A DNA stretch of 64,000 nucleotides from Schleiferilactobacillus shenzhenensis LY-73 (GTDB lineage Bacteria > Bacillota > Bacilli > Lactobacillales > Lactobacillaceae): the NCBI RefSeq assembly GCF_000469325.1, contig NZ_KI271584.1, positions 147,226 through 211,225 of the forward strand, given 5' to 3'. The notes below the pieces were generated by a model. That model was given only the letters and a program-made list of their open reading frames with translations, was not told where the DNA came from and made no database searches. A program made the position numbers and the translations under genes. Positions within the stretch are counted from its first letter, which is position 1. Each line of letters opens with the position of its first letter. Of the stretch, positions 29,753 to 37,670 are shown piece by piece.

Positions 29753-30301
29753 ATGAGCTACTACAACTTTGTGGATCGCCCGAGTCAGGCGCGGATCAAG
29801 GAAATGGCTGATGAGCTGCATCTGGCCGTTTCGCCAGAAGACGTGCATCTGTTCCTGGACTTCCAACTGGCGTATCGGGAAGTAGAAAAGAACTACGAGA
29901 GTCTGGTGGCCAGTTTCGACCTCAGCGAATCCCGGTTCATCATTCTGATGTTCTTGTATTACGCCGATCAGCGCCAGCTGCTGCCGTCGGAGGTTGCCAC
30001 GAAACTCGGTGTTCAAAAGCCCACCGTCAGCAAACTCCTGAAAGGCATGACCGCCCAGCGTATCGTCACCAGCCACCCGTCCACGACGGATAAACGCGTG
30101 CGCTATATTCAGCTGACGGATGCTGGCGAGCAGCTGCTGCGGGCCTTTCTACCGTACAATTACCGCGTCTCGACAGAACTTTTCGCAGATTTCAGTGAAG
30201 AAGAAAAGCAGCAGTTTGCCCGCTTGTTACGCAAACTGCTGCACGCCAAAGACAGGATTCACCAATTGGAGGACGAGCATAATGGAAAACGAGAAAATTG
30301 A
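29753..30301 (+). CDS. MarR-family transcriptional regulator
   Basis: The 182-residue protein has a winged helix in the middle (LLPSEVATKLGVQKPTVSKLLKGM, then the wing STTDKRVRYIQLT). It is flanked by long helices for dimerisation. ATG 29753 follows GGAGG. The perfect palindrome over its own promoter marks it as autoregulated. The rhodanese-like gene starts inside its last codons, so both are made from one mRNA. No Cys or metal ligand stands out as a sensor. Confidence 0.88.
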   Translation: MSYYNFVDRPSQARIKEMADELHLAVSPEDVHLFLDFQLAYREVEKNYESLVASFDLSESRFIILMFLYYADQRQLLPSEVATKLGVQKPTVSKLLKGMTAQRIVTSHPSTTDKRVRYIQLTDAGEQLLRAFLPYNYRVSTELFADFSEEEKQQFARLLRKLLHAKDRIHQLEDEHNGKREN

Positions 30302-30644
30302 GCTATTGAAAACATACCTGAGCCTGTATATCAACCCCATGACCGTGCTGCAAAGCCAAAAAGCGGGTGATTCACCCTACGTTATTCTGGACGTACGTAA
30401 CGCCCCCGCACCAGTGAAGAAGGTCCAGATCAAGGGCGCTCAAGCGTTGGCTGCGAAGGATTTGGCGGATCACCTGGGTGAGCTCGATAAGTCCAAGACG
30501 TACGTGGTCTATGACTGGAACAGCGGCACCATCTTGGGCCAGCAAGCCCTCTTGATTTTGCTGCAGGCTGGTTTCAAGGCGTTTGAACTGGCTGGGGCGT
30601 TGGAAGGCTGGCAAGGGATGAACTTGCCGGTGGAAAATGTCTAA
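30282..30644 (+). CDS. Rhodanese-like domain protein lacking the catalytic cysteine
   Basis: The 120-residue single rhodanese domain has the CH2A-type strand YVILDVRNAP and the final ALEGWQGMNLPV motif typical of these proteins. The active-site loop, normally containing a Cys after the strand VVY, reads VVYDWNSGTILGQQA with no Cys anywhere in the loop. It should not be able to carry persulfide. Inactive rhodaneses often act as binding or sensory domains. It is coupled to the MarR gene with a 20-bp overlap, suggesting a joint regulatory role. Confidence 0.8.
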   Translation: MENEKIELLKTYLSLYINPMTVLQSQKAGDSPYVILDVRNAPAPVKKVQIKGAQALAAKDLADHLGELDKSKTYVVYDWNSGTILGQQALLILLQAGFKAFELAGALEGWQGMNLPVENV

Positions 30645-30666
30645 ACCCTAATTAATCATTCTAAAA

Positions 30667-30707
30667 AAGAGCGGCACCGTGGCGAAATGCCTTGGTGTCG
30701 TTCTTTC
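30667..30707 (+). terminator. Terminator after the MarR-rhodanese operon
   Basis: AAGAGCGGCACC pairs with GGTGTCGTTCTT (with wobble), followed by a short T-rich tail. It lies between convergent genes. Confidence 0.6.
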
Positions 30708-30731
30708 TCGGGCTGTTGATTGATGCACTTG

Positions 30732-32003
30732 TCACGGCTTTAGCACATCGGGGTTGACGACGTGCTGCAGCGGCTTACCGTTGACCTGCACTAAGATGTG
30801 GCGCGCGGTCAGGGCGCTGATGTTTGTCTTGATTTTGGTCTTGGCATACGGGGGATTGAGCCTGGCGACAATTTGCCGATCCTGGATACCTGACGTCTGT
30901 TCGTTGTTGAATAGATCAGACTGGAGAATCATCGATACAATATCCCATGCCATTTCAGAAAGGTTCGTTAACCGTTGGCGTATCAATGCCATCTTTTCCG
31001 CCAGCTGTTCTTGCCGGTCGTTTAACTGGTCCAGCACATACCGTTGGCCCCAAATAATGATTGTCAACATTGCTTGAACGAACAGCGTCAATTCTCCCCG
31101 ATTTTCCAGTTGATCCGCTTCTCGAAAAATACGGTAGTAAGTTTTGACGTGTTCGTGAATCGCCGTGGAGACAGATAGCCCCGTGAAGATGTCAAATTTA
31201 TTGGCCAGATAGGAAGCCAGGAGATAACGCCCCGTGCGACCGTTGCCATCCAAAAAGGGATGCGTGTTCTCAAACATAAAGTGCGTCACGATGGCCTTGA
31301 GTACGGGATCAAGGGCGTCGTCGTTCATAAAAGGAATGAGCTGGGCCAATGCCGTGCTAATCTCCTTTTCTGACGCAGGGGGTTGGTGAATCTTGGACGA
31401 TTCAGTGCCGATGTAAACGGGGGAAGCCCGGAATAGTTCCCCGTCCGGCAACTTGTCGCTATCAATTTCTCCTGCCAGTAAAGTGTCATAAATGATCCGG
31501 AAGTCGGGCAGGTTCTTGATTTGCAGGAGACGGCCCGCAATCGTATCTTGGTACATCCGCACAGTGGATTCCAACCGCCGCTGGTGGTGCCCTGCCGGCT
31601 GGGTCTCTAGATTACCAATGAGGGTTCCGATTTCTTCCCGGTCGGTTCTGACGCCTTCGATTTCATTGGTGAAGTAAATCTCGTTCAGCAACAAGGCGTT
31701 GATAAAACCGGCCTGGGCCACAGGCGGCAGATCCTGATGGTTGTTGGCAATCTGCGTAATCTTGCGGGATTGGGCATGGACTGTGGCGACAGCGGAATTG
31801 ATGTCTCGAGTCTCCACGAAGAAAACGGGATAACTGACCTCTGGCAAGCCGTCCCGCGTCAATAATGTAGGAAACATGGATGTCACGACCGTCGAAATGC
31901 CCGCCAGCCGCTTTTGGTATTCTGCTGTCACCTGCTCTGGGGAAAGCCGCCCTGTTTGACTGGTGCCGTATTTGAACTTGCCGAACAATAGGTAGTGCGC
32001 CAC
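30732..32003 (-). CDS. Fic-domain protein (class II, N-terminal inhibitory helix)
   Basis: The 423-residue protein has the complete Fic motif HPFLDGNGRTGR, so it can transfer AMP or a related group from a nucleotide to a target hydroxyl. The segment FTNEIEGVRTD near residue 110 fits the (S/T)xxxE(G/N) inhibitory motif, whose Glu blocks ATP binding in class II enzymes. The C-terminal 100 residues are helical and end in a likely winged-helix domain. I start at GTG 32003, 8 nt after GGAGG; an in-frame TTG lies five codons upstream. The gap upstream is filled by a phased palindromic repeat array. Confidence 0.9.
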   Translation of the reverse strand: MAHYLLFGKFKYGTSQTGRLSPEQVTAEYQKRLAGISTVVTSMFPTLLTRDGLPEVSYPVFFVETRDINSAVATVHAQSRKITQIANNHQDLPPVAQAGFINALLLNEIYFTNEIEGVRTDREEIGTLIGNLETQPAGHHQRRLESTVRMYQDTIAGRLLQIKNLPDFRIIYDTLLAGEIDSDKLPDGELFRASPVYIGTESSKIHQPPASEKEISTALAQLIPFMNDDALDPVLKAIVTHFMFENTHPFLDGNGRTGRYLLASYLANKFDIFTGLSVSTAIHEHVKTYYRIFREADQLENRGELTLFVQAMLTIIIWGQRYVLDQLNDRQEQLAEKMALIRQRLTNLSEMAWDIVSMILQSDLFNNEQTSGIQDRQIVARLNPPYAKTKIKTNISALTARHILVQVNGKPLQHVVNPDVLKP

Positions 32004-32054
32004 TAACTTCGCCTCCAATCCTTTGATTAGCTACTTGCATTGTACAGTGTCGAA

Positions 32055-32293
32055 TTCTATTTTTCAATTTTGGTGTTTTTGAAGAATATAAGTGCGAAAA
32101 GGTGGTTCTATTTTTCGATTTCGTCGTTTTTGAAGAATAGAAACCAAAACCGTGTATCTATTTTTCGATTTTGCCGTTTTTGATTTTTATAATAAAAAAA
32201 CCGGCCCACAAATCTCAAAAACGCCGAAATTGAGATTTGTGGGTCGGTATTTAACACGACATAATTCAAATTTGCTGTTTTTGACGAATAGAC
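32055..32293. repeat. Five AT-rich palindromic units phased at 50-51 bp
   Basis: The unit consists of arms TTCTATTTTTC and GAAGAATAGAA around a 15-bp core like GATTTCGTCGTTTTT. Copies lie at 32055-32091, 32106-32142 and 32156-32192 (right arm degraded). A fourth copy is inverted and embedded in the terminator hairpin (centre about 32224). A fifth lies at 32257-32293. The centres are about 32073, 32124, 32174, 32224 and 32275. The array fills nearly all of the gap between the Fic gene and the ABC permease gene. Confidence 0.8.
32191..32248 (-). terminator. Terminator of the two-component/ABC cluster
   Basis: An almost perfect 19-bp stem pairs 32200-32218 with 32230-32248. On the minus strand it is followed by TTTTTTT. 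The loop holds an inverted copy of the neighbouring repeat core. Confidence 0.85.
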
Positions 32294-32300
32294 TCAGTAC

Positions 32301-33020
32301 CTACAGACTCATTTTCTCAAACCGCCAAGCGTTCAGTATACCGCCGCCAATCACCATCACTAATGCCCCGATGACCGGCTTGCTCACCGCACCCAGGGTG
32401 GTGAGGTGGACAGTGGGCAGGTCGCTCACCGCCAGGATCCAGTCAGCGTAGGCGAAAAAGGGCGTGTGGATGAATTGAAAGTGCATGATGGAGACCAGTA
32501 CCAGCGCCAGGACGCCGCCGGTCAACGCGGCGGTCGTGCTGCCGCTCCAATACAGGATACCGGTGATAATGGTCATTTCGGTGAGGGTGAGCAGGACATA
32601 AACCAGCATCTGGCTGAACCAATCGCCCCAGTTAATGGTACCGGGGCCACCGAAGTAACTGCCAGCCAGGAATGCGACGATGTGCAAGGCCCACAACTGG
32701 AGGAGCAGGATAATGGTCATGGTTGCCATTTTGCTAAGGAAGTAGCGCAGGCGGGAGACGCCCATCGTCAGCGTGTCTTTGAGCAGGTGCTGAGAAAAGT
32801 CGGTTCCAATCACCAGCATGATCAGCGGCAGGAGCCACAGGAACAAGCCTTCGCTGTTATTGATGTGGGTAATCGCGGCCCAGCCGGTGATAGTCGTCTT
32901 GCTGTCGTGGCCCCAGGAGAACGTCGCGAAAGCGGTGAAGCCGAGAATGGCCAGCTGCCAGAACAGTAGCGAGCGGGAATGCCGAATCCGGTAAAAATCG
33001 GCGCGCATGATATTAAGCAT
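32301..33020 (-). CDS. ABC-2 type permease (lantibiotic-resistance type)
   Basis: The 239-residue protein has six predicted membrane helices and begins MLNIMRADFYRIRHSRS, like BcrB/LanE-type permeases of peptide-resistance exporters. GGAGGT precedes ATG 33020 by 8 nt. The start overlaps the end of the ATPase gene. Many LanFEG or Cpr exporters have two different permeases, but only one is present here, so it may act as a homodimer. The operon lies beside a two-component system that probably controls it. Confidence 0.87.
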   Translation of the reverse strand: MLNIMRADFYRIRHSRSLLFWQLAILGFTAFATFSWGHDSKTTITGWAAITHINNSEGLFLWLLPLIMLVIGTDFSQHLLKDTLTMGVSRLRYFLSKMATMTIILLLQLWALHIVAFLAGSYFGGPGTINWGDWFSQMLVYVLLTLTEMTIITGILYWSGSTTAALTGGVLALVLVSIMHFQFIHTPFFAYADWILAVSDLPTVHLTTLGAVSKPVIGALVMVIGGGILNAWRFEKMSL

Positions 33021-33948
33021 CCTGGCGCACCTCCTTCTTTTCTTCACGCAATAACGTCTTGAAGTAATTCTCCAGGTTCTGCCCCGCCTGGCTGATGCCG
33101 GTAACAGGCACGTCGGCACTCACCAGCGCGTGGTTGATGACGCTGATCGGCTGTTGGGCATTGAAGACATGGACTTCGTTGGCCGAGATGACCTTGAAGC
33201 TGTTCAGGTGCAGATCCGCCAGCGCGCGGGTCAAGGCAGGCATGTCCTCCGTCGTAATCCGGATATACTGGGCAGTCTCGGCGGTGAATTCCCGCTTTGT
33301 GACCTCCCGTACCATGTGGCCGTGGTCAATGAAACCGAAGCGGGTGGCGAGATGGAACAGCTCATCCAGAATATGACTGGAAATCAGGATCGTCGTGTTC
33401 TGCTCCCGGTTCAACTTCAGCAGCAGCTGGCGGAACTCAGCAATCGCAATCGGGTCCAACCCGTTGATCGGCTCATCCAGCAGCAGCAGGTCCGGTTTTT
33501 TCAGCGTCGCCAGAGCGAGTCCCATTTTTTGCTTCATCCCCAGGGAGAAATGCTTCACCTTTTTCTTGCCGGTATCGGCCAAACCGACAAATTGCAGACT
33601 GTCTTCGGCAGCGTGGGGCGTAACGATACCCTGGGCCAGACAGAAGTAGCGCACATTTTGCAGCGCCGTCAGTTCACCGAAAGCGGACGGTGTTTCGATG
33701 ATCGACCCGACCCGCTGCAGGCTGGCCACGTGGGCTTGATCGACCGGCTGGCCGAACAGCGTGATCGTGCCGCTGGTGGGTGCAATCAGTTGCAGAAAGG
33801 TTTTCAGTAACGTCGTTTTTCCGGCCCCATTTCTGCCCACTAAACCGTAAATATCGCCTTGGTGCAGGGTGAGGTTCAGGTCGTCCAGCGCCGTCTGGTG
33901 CTGGGAAAACTGCTTGGTGACGTTCTGTGCTTGTAATACAACATCCAT
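33013..33948 (-). CDS. ABC transporter ATP-binding protein (BcrA/LanF type)
   Basis: The 311-residue ATPase has Walker A GRNGAGKTT near residues 38-46, the signature variant FSLGMKQKMGLA, Walker B LLLLDEPINGLDP and the switch in ILISSHILDEL. The C-terminal extension of about 90 residues after the core is usual for bacitracin- and lantibiotic-resistance ATPases. It is transcribed leftward from a promoter with three OmpR-type repeats and is coupled to the permease. Confidence 0.93.
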   Translation of the reverse strand: MDVVLQAQNVTKQFSQHQTALDDLNLTLHQGDIYGLVGRNGAGKTTLLKTFLQLIAPTSGTITLFGQPVDQAHVASLQRVGSIIETPSAFGELTALQNVRYFCLAQGIVTPHAAEDSLQFVGLADTGKKKVKHFSLGMKQKMGLALATLKKPDLLLLDEPINGLDPIAIAEFRQLLLKLNREQNTTILISSHILDELFHLATRFGFIDHGHMVREVTKREFTAETAQYIRITTEDMPALTRALADLHLNSFKVISANEVHVFNAQQPISVINHALVSADVPVTGISQAGQNLENYFKTLLREEKKEVRQDA

Positions 33949-33980
33949 TGTCTTGGCCTCCGTATTGACTTGATGGGACT

Positions 33981-34036
33981 ATGATACGGACCAAGCATAA
34001 AGTGACTCTTAACCCAATCCTTAACTATGTCTTAAC
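33981..34036 (-). promoter_or_regulatory. Response-regulator box and promoter for the ABC exporter
   Basis: Three direct repeats of GTTAAG (minus strand; plus-strand CTTAAC at 34008, 34020 and 34031) are spaced 11-12 bp. They lie 21 bp upstream of a -10 TATCAT (33981-33986). There is no good -35, as expected for an activated promoter. The repeats overlap the stop of the kinase gene. Confidence 0.7.
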
Positions 34037-34949
34037 TCGCGGGGCGGTGCTGGGGGAGTGTGACGACGGCGGTGAATTCAGCCGCCGTGGCTGTGAGGGT
34101 CAGCGTGCCGCCGAGCAGTTCAGTCAGATGGCGGGTGATGTAGAGACCAAGGCCGGAATTGCCGGTCTGGTCGGCCAGATCCTCGGTGTAGAAGCGGTCC
34201 GTGAGCCGCGCCAAGTTGGCGATGGGGTGGGCGATGCCGTTCGTGACGGTGAGGGTCACCGTCTGGTCGGCGGACTGGTCGGTCAGCGCCACGCTAAGCG
34301 TCTTGGTCCCGTGGGTCAGCGCATTCCCCAGCAGGTTCTGGACGATACGCCGGGTCTTGTCCTGGTCCAGGTGCACCAGCACCCCGCTGGTAATCGTTGG
34401 CGTGACACTGAAGCTGGCCGCTTCCAGGGCGTCGTACAGCGTGAGCAGACTGTTTTGGACGAGGGCAGAAAGGTCAAAGTCGGTGGCTTCCACGGTGAGC
34501 CGGTGTTCCGTGATACGGTTGTATTCCAGGAGAGATTCCAGCCGTTCATTGACGGTTTCCAAGTTTTTCTCCGCCTGAGTCAAGACCTGCCGCGCCTTCG
34601 TGGGGGACAGGGTCTTTTCTTCCTCCAGATATTGCACATAACCGCTGGCGACGGTCAGCGGGGTGCGCAGATCGTGGGAAATGTTGTTGATGGCTTGGTC
34701 GATGTGCTTGGCCACGGCGGCGTTGTCCGCCCGTTCTTGGCGCTGGTCGGCTAATAAAGTATTGATGGCGTTGGCCAGGCGAATAATCAGCGGGTTGCGG
34801 CTGGTGGTGCGCACATCGTTGTTGGTCCGGCTGGCGGCAATCACTTGCACCTGGCGGCGGAGATTCCGGAGAGCGAGGAGCAAATAAGCTAAGTAGATGA
34901 GACTGGCCGCTACGAGGGCGATGAGGAAGATCGTGAGCAGTGCTGTCAT
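34032..34949 (-). CDS. Sensor histidine kinase (CprK-like)
   Basis: The 305-residue kinase has one N-terminal membrane helix (residues about 4-27), no extracellular domain, then a short linker. The phosphoacceptor box is NISHDLRTPLT near residue 90. The C-terminal ATPase has NLLGNALTHG (N box) and GNSGLGLYI (G box). Such single-helix kinases accompany lantibiotic-resistance exporters. It lies 4 bp after the response-regulator gene and 83 bp before the exporter, whose promoter carries repeats suited to that regulator. Confidence 0.93.
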   Translation of the reverse strand: MTALLTIFLIALVAASLIYLAYLLLALRNLRRQVQVIAASRTNNDVRTTSRNPLIIRLANAINTLLADQRQERADNAAVAKHIDQAINNISHDLRTPLTVASGYVQYLEEEKTLSPTKARQVLTQAEKNLETVNERLESLLEYNRITEHRLTVEATDFDLSALVQNSLLTLYDALEAASFSVTPTITSGVLVHLDQDKTRRIVQNLLGNALTHGTKTLSVALTDQSADQTVTLTVTNGIAHPIANLARLTDRFYTEDLADQTGNSGLGLYITRHLTELLGGTLTLTATAAEFTAVVTLPQHRPAS

Positions 34950-34953
34950 CCGC

Positions 34954-35634
34954 CTAAACCAGCTTCACGCCGATACCCCAGACCGTGGCGATGTGCTCCT
35001 GGTCGGGATCGAGTTGGCGCAGCTTCTTGCGCAGGGCCGCCAGGTGCACGTTGACCGTATTTTCGTCGCCGTAGTACGCTTCGTGCCAGACTTGGGTATA
35101 GAGGGCCTCTTTGCTGAAGACCTGGCCAGGATGCTGGAACAGCAGCTGGAGAATATCGAATTCCTTCTTCTTCAGAGAAACAGTCTGGCCGCGACCATGG
35201 AGGGCGTAATCTTTGGCAGTCAGAGAGAAAGGCCCAAACGAATACGTCGGCGGCGTGCCGGCCGCCGTTGCGGGACTGGTACTTTGACGCAACGCCACCA
35301 CGATGCGGGCTTTCAGCTCCTGAATATTGAACGGCTTGGTGATGTAATCAGTGGCCCCGGCCAGCAGCAAACGGGCGACATCCGCCTTATCGCTCAGCGC
35401 TGTTAACATAATAATGGGGATCGTCAGCGTTTGGCGCAATTCTTTCAAGACCTCTTCGCCATTCTTCCCCGGCAGCATACGGTCCAGCAGGATCAAATCG
35501 AATGGCCGCTGCTGGGTTTGAAGGAGGCCTTCTGTACCGGAATAGGCCTTGGTGAGGGCATAGTCGTCCCCTAGGACCGTGTCGAGCATGGCGCCGATAT
35601 CGGGATTGTCATCGATGAGCAGAATTTGTTTCAC
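34954..35634 (-). CDS. OmpR-family response regulator
   Basis: The 226-residue protein has a receiver domain (acidic pocket in LLIDDNPDIG, phosphoacceptor Asp in LILLDRMLPGKNG, Thr in MLTALS, Lys in ITKPF). A C-terminal winged helix follows (SKEALYTQVWHE, then ENTVNVHLAALRKKL). GTG 35634 (MKQILLIDD) is best spaced after GAAAGGTG; a GTG three codons upstream is unlikely. It pairs with the kinase gene 4 bp downstream. The three GTTAAG repeats upstream of the exporter are its probable targets. Confidence 0.94.
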   Translation of the reverse strand: MKQILLIDDNPDIGAMLDTVLGDDYALTKAYSGTEGLLQTQQRPFDLILLDRMLPGKNGEEVLKELRQTLTIPIIMLTALSDKADVARLLLAGATDYITKPFNIQELKARIVVALRQSTSPATAAGTPPTYSFGPFSLTAKDYALHGRGQTVSLKKKEFDILQLLFQHPGQVFSKEALYTQVWHEAYYGDENTVNVHLAALRKKLRQLDPDQEHIATVWGIGVKLV

Positions 35635-35763
35635 GTGGCACACACCTTTCTCGCCAGTGGATGGGCGGTTAAGTCGTGGCTAAGTTATTTCACTGAAGAA
35701 ATTATCTGCCATTCTGAACCCGCCTCACCGCTAGTATACATGATTGCACAATCGGCACCAGGC

Positions 35764-35809
35764 AAAAAAGCCGTTTAGGCCTGCCGGTGGATACCGGTGA
35801 CTTAAACGG
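35764..35809 (-). terminator. Terminator on the minus strand
   Basis: CCGTTTA pairs with TAAACGG, with an inner ACCGG/CCGGT pairing. A T6 run follows on the minus strand. It is the second of two terminators insulating the aldo/keto reductase gene from the two-component genes. Confidence 0.7.
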
Positions 35810-35867
35810 AATCTGAGTGATTTGCTGGCGGATCTTCACAACGAAGATTGATCAGCCAAAGGATTTG

Positions 35868-35916
35868 AAAAGACCGCGCCGACACTGGCTTCATGCCAGC
35901 ATCAGCGCGGCCTTTT
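35868..35916 (-). terminator. Terminator after the aldo/keto reductase gene
   Basis: AAAAG-CCGCGC pairs with GCGCGG-CTTTT, with an inner hairpin CTGGC/GCCAG. T-rich ends lie on both strands. Confidence 0.8.
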
Positions 35917-35924
35917 GGCACTGC

Positions 35925-36791
35925 TTAATCCAGGATATCTTGGTAAACCGGGAACTTGTCCGACTGACCATAGTCGGCCATGCGGGGCATGGCTTTCAGC
36001 TGGTCCATATCGGCGGTACTAATGACGAAATCAACATCCGCATTGCTGGCCATGTGGTCCGGGTTTTCTGTCTTCGGCAGCGGCAGCAGGCCCAGGTGCA
36101 GCAGGTAGCGAATACCCAGCTGGGCGATGCTGACCTGGTACTTGTCGGCCATGGCCTTGATGGCTGGGTTCTTGAACATCTCGCCGTGGCCGAACGGCGA
36201 ATAGGCTTCAACTAGAATATGGTGCTGCTGGGCGAAGGCAATCGTCTTGAACGGGGTCTGGGTAATGTGGGCCAGGACTTGGTCCACCATCGGCGCTGTC
36301 GTCGCGTGGTCCAGGATATTCGTCAGGTCCGTCTGGTCAAAGTTCGATACCCCGATGGCCCGCAGCTTGCCGGCTTGGTACGCCTCTTCTAATGCCTGCC
36401 AGGCCGCCAGGTTGCCCTCAAAGTACCGGTTATTTTCGTCATATTGGGCCCACGGCCGGGGGGCGTGGATGATCATCATGTCGATGTAGTCCAGGTTCAG
36501 CTTTCGCAGCGACTCGTCGATGGCCTTCACAGCCGCGTCATGATCCTTGATTTCGGCGGCCAGCTTGGTCGTCACGAAGATGTCGTGACGGGGAATGCCG
36601 CTTGTGCGCACTCCTTCGCCCACACCTTGCTCGTTACCGTAGGCTTCAGCGGTATCGATATGGCGATAGCCGACCTTGATTGCCTGGCGGACCGCTTCGG
36701 CCGCCTTGGCGTTGTCGTCGATCAGCCACGTACCGAAGCCGATCTTGGGGATTTTGACCCCGTTTGCTAGGGTATAAGTTTCATTCAACAT
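35925..36791 (-). CDS. Aldo/keto reductase
   Basis: The 288-residue NADPH-dependent carbonyl reductase has the AKR barrel. The motifs DTAEAYGNEQGVG (catalytic Asp and Tyr), TKLAAE (Lys) and MMIIHAPRP (His) complete the catalytic tetrad. The C-terminal cofactor region reads LPKTENPDHMASN, where IPKS is usual. It is the second gene after the SDR gene, in the operon whose promoter has MerR-type spacing. Two terminators follow. Confidence 0.92.
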   Translation of the reverse strand: MLNETYTLANGVKIPKIGFGTWLIDDNAKAAEAVRQAIKVGYRHIDTAEAYGNEQGVGEGVRTSGIPRHDIFVTTKLAAEIKDHDAAVKAIDESLRKLNLDYIDMMIIHAPRPWAQYDENNRYFEGNLAAWQALEEAYQAGKLRAIGVSNFDQTDLTNILDHATTAPMVDQVLAHITQTPFKTIAFAQQHHILVEAYSPFGHGEMFKNPAIKAMADKYQVSIAQLGIRYLLHLGLLPLPKTENPDHMASNADVDFVISTADMDQLKAMPRMADYGQSDKFPVYQDILD

Positions 36792-36815
36792 TGAATTCTG
36801 CCTCCGTTTTCTTTC

Positions 36816-37571
36816 TTAGACTTCCTGTTCCGTGGGCCGAATGAGCATGTCCGAAATGGCGACGTGCTTGGGCTGGTCCACCACGAATGCCACGGCGTTA
36901 GCGATGTCTTCCGGGTCGAGGACGTTCATCCGCCGCTGTTCGGCCGTGCTGTTCGCCGCTTCCTTGGCCATTTCTTCCTCCAATGCCGGGTTATCCACGG
37001 TCTGCTGCAGCTCGGTAGCTACGGCCCCGGGGGAGATGATGGTGGAGCGGATCCCGTGGAGCCGTTCCTCTTGCCGCAGACCTTCCATGATTGCCCGAAC
37101 TGCGTACTTGGTGCCGTTGTAGACGGCAGAAACGGGATAGACCACGTGGCCGGCGACGGAATCAGTGGTGATGATCAAGCCGTCGTTCTGCTTCTGCATG
37201 ATAGGCAGGGCGGCGCCAATGCCGTAGAGAACCCCCATGATGTTCACTTGGAGTTCCTTCTCCCAGTTGACATACTTGGCGTCGGCGAGTTTCTCGCGCG
37301 GCATGATACCGGCGTTATTGAAGAGGACGTCGATGCGGCCATACTGGTTGACGGTGAAGTCGATGAGCGCTTGGACATCATCTTTCTTGGTGACGTCGGT
37401 CACCCGATAAGTGGCATTATCGCCAATATCATCAACGATGGCTTGCAGCCGGTCCGCTCGGCGGGCCCCGAGAATAACCTTGGCCCCCTCACTGGCGAGG
37501 CGCTTCGCTGTGGCTTCTCCGATGCCGGAGGAGGCGCCGGTAATGATGACGACTTTATCTTTGATAGCCAT
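36816..37571 (-). CDS. SDR-family oxidoreductase
   Basis: The 251-residue classical short-chain dehydrogenase has the cofactor motif TGASSGIG at residues 13-20, NNAG near 90, and the catalytic Tyr and Lys in YNGTKYAV. It is related to a broad group often annotated as ketoacyl-ACP or serine dehydrogenase-like; substrate is not predictable. It diverges from a MerR gene. Its promoter has the 19-bp spacer and central dyad of MerR-activated promoters, so it is likely the direct target, together with the aldo/keto reductase. Confidence 0.92.
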   Translation of the reverse strand: MAIKDKVVIITGASSGIGEATAKRLASEGAKVILGARRADRLQAIVDDIGDNATYRVTDVTKKDDVQALIDFTVNQYGRIDVLFNNAGIMPREKLADAKYVNWEKELQVNIMGVLYGIGAALPIMQKQNDGLIITTDSVAGHVVYPVSAVYNGTKYAVRAIMEGLRQEERLHGIRSTIISPGAVATELQQTVDNPALEEEMAKEAANSTAEQRRMNVLDPEDIANAVAFVVDQPKHVAISDMLIRPTEQEV

Positions 37572-37606
37572 GGAGTTTCCTTCTTTCTGAAATACGTGCT
37601 AAGGTT

Positions 37607-37637
37607 AGCCTACCCCCTAAAGCACACTTTAGGTCAA
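37607..37637 (-). promoter_or_regulatory. MerR-type promoter (19-bp spacer with dyad)
   Basis: On the minus strand TTGACC (37632-37637) and TAGGCT (37607-37612) are separated by exactly 19 bp. The dyad CCTAAAG-N4-CTTTAGG lies in the upstream part of this unit. Over-long spacers with an internal dyad are the hallmark of promoters that MerR proteins activate by DNA twisting. Confidence 0.8.
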
Positions 37638-37670
37638 GAAAAGTTCAGAAATTATTTGGAGGTCTTTTGA

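Noticed and set aside
32055-32293. Phased repeats considered as a CRISPR array
   Set aside because: Units are imperfect palindromes with similar, very short intervening sequences, only five copies, one inverted and no cas genes.
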